20,504 bases of DNA from an uncultured Collinsella sp. (lineage in GTDB: Bacteria > Actinomycetota > Coriobacteriia > Coriobacteriales > Coriobacteriaceae): contig CATYJC010000023.1 in the NCBI GenBank assembly GCA_958407555.1, positions 1 to 20,504 on the forward strand, given 5' to 3'. Numbering within the stretch: the stretch's first letter is position 1; every line of letters starts with the position of its first letter. Positions 13,935 through 20,504 of this stretch are shown piece after piece. Below the pieces are notes generated by a model. The model had not been told where the DNA came from. It saw only the letters and a program-made list of their open reading frames with translations, and did not search any database. A program made the position numbers and the translations under genes.

Positions 13935-16900
13935 ATGCTTGATCGCCGTTCGTTACTTGTTGCCGGAGCGTCCTCGCTAGCGAGCATTATGTTGCCCCGC
14001 GTGCCGGGAAGCGAAAATGCCTTCCTGCTGCCGTTCGCGCCCACCGCGGCCTATGCCGACGAAGAAGACCCCTTCAAGGTCCTGGTGCTCTCGCGCACCA
14101 TGTTTGGTGTGGTCGTGGTCGACGTCGCCAACAAGAATACGCCTATCGCGGGTGCCCAGGTCACGCTCACATCGCGCTATGCCGCAGGCAAGCAGCTCAC
14201 CGCCACGACCGATGAAGAAGGCACGGCCATCTTTGAGGTCGCGCCGCTTTCAGAAGGCTACGTGGACGAGGCAACGCTTCTCGACGCGTACGACTTTAAC
14301 GGCGGCATCTCCATTAGCATGGCGGGTTACCGCGATGTCGAGATTCCCCTCGCGCGCGTCCAAGGCGGCACTGCCATAACCGCGCCCACGCGTCCGCTTT
14401 CCGACGGCGAGCCGTACTTCCGCCAGCTCACATTCGACGAATGGGACATCCAGTACGCCGATGCTACGTTCATGGCATTGCCGAAGGACGACACGGCAAA
14501 CGAGCAGCCCGATACGCACGCCTTTACCGTGCAGGCACATCTGCCACAGGGCGGACAGGCAACGCTGCACATCAACAAAGTGACGCCTGCCGCGGGCAGC
14601 TCACCCGAAACCGTCACGCAGATTGGCCAAGTCAAGGCCAGCGCATCGGGCGCGGATAATCTGGCGATGTTCACACTCGAAGACAAGTTCCTCGATGCAG
14701 CGTCAAACCTTCTGGAAGAAGGGTGCAAGCTGCGCTTCGTCCTCGACTATCAGGGCAAAACCTACACGCTCTCATCCCCCATGACCGTTGTCACCGCGCC
14801 GGCCGCAAAGGCGGAATCGGGCTCGACCACTATCGTCCCCACCACCATGGACCAAGAGGTCACTCCGTTTGATTTCCCCGCGGCGTTTCCCGGCATCGGC
14901 GGCAATAAGTTCACGTGCTGGATGCCCTCGTTCCCCATTTTGTTCGATTTCTCGTTTGCCGGGTATGTACTGTTTGGCGGAGGATACAAACCGGTCGGCT
15001 ACATGAACGATTCGGGCAATCCGGATCCGGAGTACTGGAAGAAGTCACCGCGCGAGTCGGGCGCCAAGCAGGCAAACCGCTACCTCGACGAGATGAAGGG
15101 GAAGTGGAATCAGTACAAGAGTATGAGTGCCGGTTCGGGCACCGATCCAAGAAACACCAAGCTCCTTCGCCACCATTGCACGCCGCTGTTCACGATGGAT
15201 ATCGCCACACAGCTGTACGGCTCGCTCGCCTACGATTGGGTGGGCAAAACCTGGGGTGACAACAACGACCCCGCATACGGCAATATTAAGGCCCTCTTCC
15301 AGGTAAGAACCGACCTCAATTGGACCGAGCAGTTTACCTTGGGACCGGTGCCGTTTTTCCTAAACGTCAACCCCTGGGTGCTGGCGAAGCTGGCACTCGC
15401 CGTGGGTGCCCACACGCACGGCAGCGGCGCGGCGTTTTTTAAAAACATTTCGCTCGACTATTCAAACACGTCGGGCTCGTTCACCATCCAAATCGGGCTT
15501 GCCGTCACCTTTGGCGCCGGCGTTGCAGGCGTCGCTTCGTCCGCCGTGCGCGGCGCCGCGTCCCTCACCCTGTTCATTGGATACGAGAAGGCGGACGGTC
15601 ACCAGCTTCCGCGACTGCGCGTGGGTGCAGACGTCGATGTCGATGTGATACTCCAGTTCGTAATGTTCAAGTGGACCACCAAGGCTTGGTCGGGGTCGTG
15701 GCCCACACTCATCGATTCGTGGAATATGTCGGTGAACAATGGCAACCAGTATGTGCTCCAGCGCTCTGAGCTAGCCTTGGGTGGAGATACGCCTTATACG
15801 CTGGTTGCCTGCTTCGGCTCGGCCGGCAACGCCGAGGGAGGTGGTGTGCCGCAGTTTATCGCGTCGGCCACCATCGTCACCAACGCCGAGCTGCTCGCAC
15901 GCGCCGAGGTTAAGGCCACCGCAAGGAATGTCGCGCCTGTCGTGCGCGATTGGGACCGGGCGGTCACGCGCATTGAGCTCGAGGCGAATGCAGAAAGCGA
16001 CGACACAGGACAGATCGAGCATTTCGTCCATGCACTGATGGAGAACGACGAAAACGCCGCGCCGATGTATGCGTACACCCATGTCGGTCAGGCGAAGAAC
16101 GCCGTTGCGGACCCCAACGCCAATTCTGCCGGTGTATCGGAAGACGAGCGTGGCGGCATCAAGCCCTCGAGCGACAACGTGCTGTTTGCTGGCGTGCTCA
16201 GCGAAGCTCACATGAAGCTGGCAATGATTGCCGGCGTAGAATGCCTGTTCCGTATCGCCTCGGTGCGCTACGGCGACAACGGCCGCTCGCGCCTGGTGGT
16301 GCATACAAAAACGAACGGCACATGGTCCGCCCCCACGCCCGTGGACTTTCCCCTTGGGTTTGGCGAGAGCGACGTGGAGCGCGACGGCATATTCGATTAC
16401 GACTTCGACGTGGTGGAATATACGGACGGAAGAGAAAACCAGGACGCCTACGTGTTGCTGGTCTCGGGCGAGCGCCGCGACGGCGACAACACCCCTTTCG
16501 ATGCGGCGAGCACAGCCGGCATACTGTCCGTTGTGCGCCTGCGCATAAGCAACGACGGAGTTCGCGTGGTGTCGCATACGTCATGGCGCAGCATCTCGCG
16601 CGGCCGCCTGCAAGAAGATGGCTACCATTGCCTGCAGTGCCCGCGCATCACGGTGGGCAAGACACTGGTCGACGGGCGTCTGTCGGGTGCCTACCTCCAC
16701 CGCCGCGGAACCACCGCAGAAAAGGCGCTCGGCAGCGAGGCAGAGGTTGCGCTGGAGTGCTTCACCCTGTGGTCGGACGTTTCGGGCGACAGCCTGACCT
16801 TCCGCCAAGTTCTCCGCTTTCCGCAGGCACCGTCGAGTATCGAGCTGGGCGAGCCCGAGAATATCAACGGCAAAATGGTGGTGCCCGTTGCATACGAAAC

Positions 16901-18302
16901 TGCAAACGGTTGTGGCTGCGCATCGTATGCCGTGATCGGCCAGTCCATCGCGGGTTGGGGCGTTATGCCGCCAGACGCCACGGTACCCCATGCGGTGCCG
17001 TGGCCACAACATTCGGGCTTTTTGGCAACCGTCAACGAGCAACTGCAGCATATTACTTGGACGCGAGGCGCATCGGCATTTGCAACGCAGCCCGTGGGTG
17101 CCGCAGGCTGTGGCCCGGCATCGTTTAGCGTAAGCAACAACGGCAGGTGCGTGCTCTATGTAGAGAACACCGATGGCAAGGTGGGACAAACCTACGACGA
17201 AGAAGGCAACCCGGTAGCAGTGATGGGCAAGCACTTCCGCATCTTCGCCAGTACCTTGGCAGGAGATTTGTTTACGGAGCCGTTCGTGATGTGCGAGCTA
17301 GACCATCCCGTCGATCAGATAACGACATTTTTGACGTCGGGAGGCATGCTCTCCGCGCTCGCCACGCACATTGTGAGCGCGGAGAAGAGCGAGGCAGAGC
17401 TGCACGGCATCGAAGTGCCCTTGGTGGCGTGTGCCACTCCGACGGGTGCGGTCGCTACCTCGGGCGCGGTGGTGCCCGGAGCAGCAGGTGAATCCTTTAT
17501 GGTCACGGTGCGAAACGACGGCAACACCTTGCTGACCGCCGGCACGATCGATCTGTACCGAGAGGGCTCCAGCCAGCCGTTCTCCAGCGCATCCATCGGA
17601 TTCGGAGTGAATGCACGCATGGCTTCGATCTACGATCCAGAGCTTGCCGAGGACGCTTCGGCTAACGACATGGCACACGTGAAGTACGCGCTCGAGACGC
17701 TGGGCACGCATTTTGCAACGCACCCGCTGGTAGCCGACAACGGCAACGCCGTGCTGGCACCGGGTTGCACGGCACAGTTTCGCATGAACTTCGCCATCCC
17801 CGAGAGTTGGAGCGACGAAGTGGGCAAACGCGTAACGCTGTATGCGAAGGCGCGTAATCTGGTGGCGCTCGACCCCGTGACGCTCGAGGAAATCCGACCC
17901 GGCGCAAACTCGGCACTGGGTGCCGTACTGCACGAGCTTCACGTGTCCGATGCAGCATGCGAACGCTCGGAAGTGCAGGTCGGCGTATGCGACAGCGCGG
18001 ATACGACAGGACTTCACGACGCCCCGATGACGGCGGACGGCGATGGTGGCTCGAGTGGCGGCGGTACTGACGAGGGCGGCGGCTCCGGAGGAAGCAGCTC
18101 CGGCAGTGGCAAGGACCACGGCAATAACAAGCGCTCCGGAAAAGCGGGCGCACTTGCGGGCACGGGCGATGTCAACGCTCCCCTTACGGCAGCCGCTGCA
18201 GCACTCGCCGCGGCAGGCGTCGGCCTTATCGCCTACAGTGCCCGCCGCACGGCGCTCGAAACCGACACCGCCAATGAGGTCAATTCGGATGAGCCTCGCT
18301 AG
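13935..18302 (+). CDS. Large Tat-exported surface protein with LAXTG-like anchor
   Basis: The 1455-residue protein begins MLDRRSLLVAGASS, a twin-arginine signal, with likely cleavage after AYA (41). Residues about 50-130 form a carboxypeptidase-regulatory/Ig-like domain (TPIAGAQVTLTSR, TDEEGTAIFEV). The central 1200 residues are not recognised; they include a Trp/Phe/Gly-rich part (about 310-600) and a region of beta-strand repeats. The C-terminus is a Gly/Ser linker (about 1370-1405), LAGTG (1407-1411), a 20-residue hydrophobic segment and a basic-then-acidic tail. LAXTG is the known motif of class E sortases, so the protein is probably wall-anchored after Tat export. The start ATG 13935 is chosen because GGGAG lies six bases upstream; the frame is open to 13839 but that part would precede the Tat signal. 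No enzyme motif was identified. Confidence 0.88.
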   Translation: MLDRRSLLVAGASSLASIMLPRVPGSENAFLLPFAPTAAYADEEDPFKVLVLSRTMFGVVVVDVANKNTPIAGAQVTLTSRYAAGKQLTATTDEEGTAIFEVAPLSEGYVDEATLLDAYDFNGGISISMAGYRDVEIPLARVQGGTAITAPTRPLSDGEPYFRQLTFDEWDIQYADATFMALPKDDTANEQPDTHAFTVQAHLPQGGQATLHINKVTPAAGSSPETVTQIGQVKASASGADNLAMFTLEDKFLDAASNLLEEGCKLRFVLDYQGKTYTLSSPMTVVTAPAAKAESGSTTIVPTTMDQEVTPFDFPAAFPGIGGNKFTCWMPSFPILFDFSFAGYVLFGGGYKPVGYMNDSGNPDPEYWKKSPRESGAKQANRYLDEMKGKWNQYKSMSAGSGTDPRNTKLLRHHCTPLFTMDIATQLYGSLAYDWVGKTWGDNNDPAYGNIKALFQVRTDLNWTEQFTLGPVPFFLNVNPWVLAKLALAVGAHTHGSGAAFFKNISLDYSNTSGSFTIQIGLAVTFGAGVAGVASSAVRGAASLTLFIGYEKADGHQLPRLRVGADVDVDVILQFVMFKWTTKAWSGSWPTLIDSWNMSVNNGNQYVLQRSELALGGDTPYTLVACFGSAGNAEGGGVPQFIASATIVTNAELLARAEVKATARNVAPVVRDWDRAVTRIELEANAESDDTGQIEHFVHALMENDENAAPMYAYTHVGQAKNAVADPNANSAGVSEDERGGIKPSSDNVLFAGVLSEAHMKLAMIAGVECLFRIASVRYGDNGRSRLVVHTKTNGTWSAPTPVDFPLGFGESDVERDGIFDYDFDVVEYTDGRENQDAYVLLVSGERRDGDNTPFDAASTAGILSVVRLRISNDGVRVVSHTSWRSISRGRLQEDGYHCLQCPRITVGKTLVDGRLSGAYLHRRGTTAEKALGSEAEVALECFTLWSDVSGDSLTFRQVLRFPQAPSSIELGEPENINGKMVVPVAYETANGCGCASYAVIGQSIAGWGVMPPDATVPHAVPWPQHSGFLATVNEQLQHITWTRGASAFATQPVGAAGCGPASFSVSNNGRCVLYVENTDGKVGQTYDEEGNPVAVMGKHFRIFASTLAGDLFTEPFVMCELDHPVDQITTFLTSGGMLSALATHIVSAEKSEAELHGIEVPLVACATPTGAVATSGAVVPGAAGESFMVTVRNDGNTLLTAGTIDLYREGSSQPFSSASIGFGVNARMASIYDPELAEDASANDMAHVKYALETLGTHFATHPLVADNGNAVLAPGCTAQFRMNFAIPESWSDEVGKRVTLYAKARNLVALDPVTLEEIRPGANSALGAVLHELHVSDAACERSEVQVGVCDSADTTGLHDAPMTADGDGGSSGGGTDEGGGSGGSSSGSGKDHGNNKRSGKAGALAGTGDVNAPLTAAAAALAAAGVGLIAYSARRTALETDTANEVNSDEPR

Positions 18303-18349
18303 CTCCTAGTTACTTTTGTAAGAGACGCCGACTCTGCTCATCGAACACC

Positions 18350-18385
18350 AAAAAGGGCTGGCCCCGATAACTCGGAGCCAGCCCT
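18350..18385 (-). terminator. Intrinsic terminator of the lipoprotein gene
   Basis: A stem AGGGCTGGC/GCCAGCCCT (18354-18362 with 18377-18385) is extended inward by CCGA/TCGG and is followed on the minus strand by five T. It closes the minus-strand lipoprotein gene and may also stop the convergent surface-protein transcript. Confidence 0.87.
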
Positions 18386-18412
18386 GAGTCGCCTGACACG
18401 GGAATCGCAGCG

Positions 18413-19429
18413 CTACTTGAGCTTTAGTGCCTCCATCATGGGCACGGCAGCGTCCCAATCGATCTTCCAGCCAATCGACACGCGGACGGTCTCGCCCGTC
18501 GCGGGAGCCGTCGCAAACAGCGTATGGCCGTTGTCGGGACCGGTAAAGCGCAGCCACGTTATGCCGTTGTACTCGACCTGGTCGGTTGTCGTTTCCTTGC
18601 CTTCATAGACCTGCTCCAAGCTTGCAACTTCCTCCTGGGGCGAGCGCGGGAAGATGCTGATGTGCAGGCGTCCTCCAGTCTCGTCGTGGAAGAAGTCTGC
18701 CTTTTCGTGCTCTTCGTTGGACGAATCCAGCGTGTACCCATCGGCGGCCTCGATACTGTACGATGCGCAATCGATGCCGGTCATATTGGCTGCGTCACCA
18801 GAATCGGCCACACCGCCGGCCGCCTTGAACTCCTTGGTCTCGCAGTCCGTGGTGTCAAAGTGCATGGCCTCATGATTCTTGGCGGGGGCGTTAGCGTCTA
18901 CGAACTCGACAGTGATGGGCCCGTAGTACGCCGTCTTGGGCGCCCAGAAATACACGTACTCAACGGTCTCGCCCGGACCGATATCTGGCCTCTTGGAAAG
19001 ATCGATGCCCTCGTGAAGCTCATCGGGAGCCTCGCTTGCAACGTAGTCGAGCACGGCCGCCTTGCCGGAAGTAAACAACGGGTCGCCTGCCTCGAGATCG
19101 CCCTGGGCAGCGTGCACGTTAAAGAAGTCAAACGTCCTGTTCTTTGCATTGTTGTTGGTGATCTTGACGTGCAGGTAAAAGCCGTCCTGCAGCTTAGCGT
19201 CGCCGCGATAGAACGTACCGTGAGCCACCGACTCATAGGTAATGCCTGCCACCTCGACCGTCTGCGACTCATAGGTCTTAACCTTCTTGGACTTCTCCTG
19301 CACAGGGGCGCTCCCGCCCGAACCGCTCGGAGCGCTGCCGCCGCAGCCTGCCACCGTACACGCCAGCACGGCCGAAAGCGTCACGGTGGGAATTCCTAAC
19401 AGCAGCTTCTTCGTCATGGGCTTCATCAT
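18413..19429 (-). CDS. Lipoprotein with DUF4352/DUF5067-like domain
   Basis: The 338-residue product has a lipoprotein signal MMKPMTKKLLLGIPTVTLSA with lipobox VAGC (acylated Cys29) and a Gly/Ser linker. Next comes a beta-rich domain (about 50-185) with FYLHVKITNNNAKNRTFDFF and IGPGETVEYVYFWAP, the pattern of DUF4352/DUF5067 immunoglobulin-like lipoproteins. The C-terminal half (about 215-338) is a second domain with no recognised family. The start is ATG 19429: AAGGAG lies eight bases upstream, and the longer in-frame extension to 19552 would put 41 basic residues before the signal peptide. Role unknown; probably an envelope or ligand-binding protein. It is transcribed alone and ends at a strong terminator. 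Confidence 0.88.
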   Translation of the reverse strand: MMKPMTKKLLLGIPTVTLSAVLACTVAGCGGSAPSGSGGSAPVQEKSKKVKTYESQTVEVAGITYESVAHGTFYRGDAKLQDGFYLHVKITNNNAKNRTFDFFNVHAAQGDLEAGDPLFTSGKAAVLDYVASEAPDELHEGIDLSKRPDIGPGETVEYVYFWAPKTAYYGPITVEFVDANAPAKNHEAMHFDTTDCETKEFKAAGGVADSGDAANMTGIDCASYSIEAADGYTLDSSNEEHEKADFFHDETGGRLHISIFPRSPQEEVASLEQVYEGKETTTDQVEYNGITWLRFTGPDNGHTLFATAPATGETVRVSIGWKIDWDAAVPMMEALKLK

Positions 19430-19573
19430 CCTCACCGCTCCTTTCGGCTTGCAGCTCATCCGTCGCCCGAGTCGCAAGTCAACTCCGTGGCATCGGCTTC
19501 CACTATGAGCGTATGACGAAACGCGGCGCCGGCGAAGTGACCCACGGCCCAAATAACGACCCGCCAGCGTTCC

Positions 19574-19617
19574 TTATGGGCCAAAGGGACTCGCACACGC
19601 ACGCCCGTGGCCCATAA
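19574..19617. repeat. TTATGGGCCA inverted repeat
   Basis: Perfect 10-bp arms at 19574-19583 and 19608-19617 flank 24 bases. A third related copy (GGCCCAAATAACGAC) lies at 19546-19560, and GGCCCATAAAACGAG follows the right arm, giving an imperfect direct repeat. This is part of the 430-base gene-free stretch 19430-19860. Confidence 0.6.
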
Positions 19618-19691
19618 AACGAGACGCTTGTCCCAATGTTCGATTCGATCCATCCGCAAACAAGGTAGGGCGCCTCCAGCCGCCTTCAAAC

Positions 19692-19728
19692 TTACTCGGG
19701 CAAAATCAACTCGGTTTTGTCCGAGTAA
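19692..19728. repeat. TTACTCGGRCAAAA palindrome
   Basis: Arms 19692-19705 and 19715-19728 pair over 14 bp with one mismatch around a nine-base loop that itself repeats part of the arm (ACTCGG). No T-run follows on either strand. It lies about 50 bases upstream of the topoisomerase promoter and could be an operator or an RNA switch with alternative pairing. Confidence 0.6.
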
Positions 19729-19777
19729 ACGCTGTTCCACCTAATTCCGAACGATTGTTCGATGGATTTCGTGTTGG

Positions 19778-19806
19778 TTGGAATCGCCTGTGGGCTGGGC
19801 TATGCT
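19778..19806 (+). promoter_or_regulatory. Promoter of the topoisomerase gene
   Basis: TTGGAA (19778-19783) and TATGCT (19801-19806) are separated by exactly 17 bases, about 55 bases before the ATG at 19861. A second -35-like TTGACT follows at 19811 but has no matching -10. Confidence 0.5.
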
Positions 19807-19860
19807 ACCTTGACTATCTATATGACTTAAACGCAGCAAGGGAGCACCGAGAGAGCGAGT

Positions 19861-20504
19861 ATGGCAAAAAACACCGCAAACTATGGTAACGACAGTATCC
19901 GCCAGCTCAAGGACGAGGAGCGCGTACGTCTGCGTCCCGCCGTCATCTTTGGCTCAGACGGACTCGACGGTTGCGCGCATGCCGCCTTCGAGATCCTGTC
20001 CAACGCCGTTGACGAGGCGCGCCAGGGCTACGGCAAGCTCATCACCCTTACCGCCTTTCGCGACGGCTCCATTCAGGTAGAGGACAACGGCCGCGGCTGC
20101 CCGCTCGACTGGAACCCCTCCGAGAAGCGCTTTAACTGGGAGCTCGTCTTCTGCGAGCTTTACGCCGGCGGCAAATACAACAACAACCAGGGCGGCGACT
20201 ACGACTTCTCGCTCGGCACCAACGGCCTGGGCTCCTGCGCGACTCAGTACGCTTCCGAGTACATGGATGTCACGGTTTGGCGCGACGGCAACAAGTACTC
20301 CCTACACTTTAAGAAGGGCAAGGTCGTCGGCGCCAAGAAGAAGGCACTCGAGATCGAGCCCAGCGACGAGAACCGCACCGGCACCACCATCAAGTGGCGC
20401 CCCGATCTTGAGGTCTTTACCTCCATCAGCATTCCCCACGACTGGTATCGCGAGACCATGCGCCGCCAGGCCGTGGTCAACGCCAACGTGACCTTCCGCC
20501 TGCG
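19861..20504 (+). CDS. GyrB/ParE-type topoisomerase subunit B (3' truncated by window)
   Basis: The first 214 residues of a type IIA topoisomerase ATPase subunit are present; the frame is open at the window end. GHKL motifs are clear: EILSNAVDEA (N-box), VEDNGRGCPLDWN (G1) and GTNGLGSCATQYAS (ATP lid/G2), followed by GTTIKWRPDLEVF at the start of the transducer region. The wording of these motifs differs from standard GyrB (DNSIDEA, GLHGVG), and the N-terminal LRPAVIFGSDGLDGCAHAAF block fits a divergent subfamily of Gram-positive anaerobes, probably the ParE-like second copy. GAGAG lies five bases before the ATG and GGGAG further up; the ribosome binding site is weak. Its partner subunit A would be expected downstream, outside the window. 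Confidence 0.9.
   Translation, partial: MAKNTANYGNDSIRQLKDEERVRLRPAVIFGSDGLDGCAHAAFEILSNAVDEARQGYGKLITLTAFRDGSIQVEDNGRGCPLDWNPSEKRFNWELVFCELYAGGKYNNNQGGDYDFSLGTNGLGSCATQYASEYMDVTVWRDGNKYSLHFKKGKVVGAKKKALEIEPSDENRTGTTIKWRPDLEVFTSISIPHDWYRETMRRQAVVNANVTFRL

Noticed and set aside
15771..16577. Minus-strand frame of 268 residues
   Set aside because: Antisense to the surface-protein gene, with His/Arg-rich composition and no ribosome binding site.
17298..18119. Minus-strand frame of 273 residues
   Set aside because: Antisense to the 3' part of the surface-protein gene; Arg/Ala/Cys-rich shadow frame.
19456..19740. Minus-strand 94-residue frame in the topoisomerase upstream region
   Set aside because: No ribosome binding site, and it passes through both inverted repeats. 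Its protein-like C-terminal part leaves some doubt, so the region is kept as a finding rather than a gene.

Overview
The window looks like chromosomal DNA of a high-GC anaerobic gut actinobacterium of the Coriobacteriia, most likely Collinsella or a close relative. This is an inference from GC-rich codon use, the mix of families (FtsX-type exporter, Fe-S/thioredoxin redox genes, Tat-exported wall protein with a LAXTG-like signal, HAAS/PadR operon) and the particular GyrB/ParE-like topoisomerase at the right edge. No rRNA, tRNA or CRISPR array was seen.

Layout. 1-1025: a two-helix membrane protein of unknown role, possibly cut at its 5' end by the window. 1068-1252: a large imperfect palindrome between convergent genes. 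1298-4552 (minus): a fused ATPase/FtsX-type ABC exporter. 4700-6848 (minus): a three-gene redox operon made of a 48-residue CXXC membrane peptide, a membrane polyferredoxin and a thioredoxin-fold lipoprotein, closed by a strong terminator. Divergent from it, 6939-8761 (plus) is an OmpR/histidine-kinase pair, the obvious candidate regulator of the redox operon.

8930-12184 is accessory in character: a cytosolic trypsin-like protease with a two-helix membrane partner under a good promoter, a truncated IS481-type transposase, and a GC-rich padR/HAAS/small membrane protein operon whose last gene ends at the IS remnant. 12251-12535 holds an unrecognised GC3-rich reading frame.

12738-18302 (plus) pairs a LuxR-type regulator with a 1455-residue secreted protein that has a Tat signal, an Ig-like N-terminal domain and a C-terminal LAGTG-hydrophobic-charged anchor. 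18413-19429 (minus) is a lipoprotein with its own terminator. 19430-19860 is a long intergenic region with two inverted repeats and a promoter. A GyrB/ParE-type ATPase starts at 19861 and runs off the window.

Probable working units: the redox operon with its two-component system, the protease with its membrane partner, the PadR-controlled HAAS operon, and the LuxR regulator with the surface protein. All couplings are inferred from gene order.
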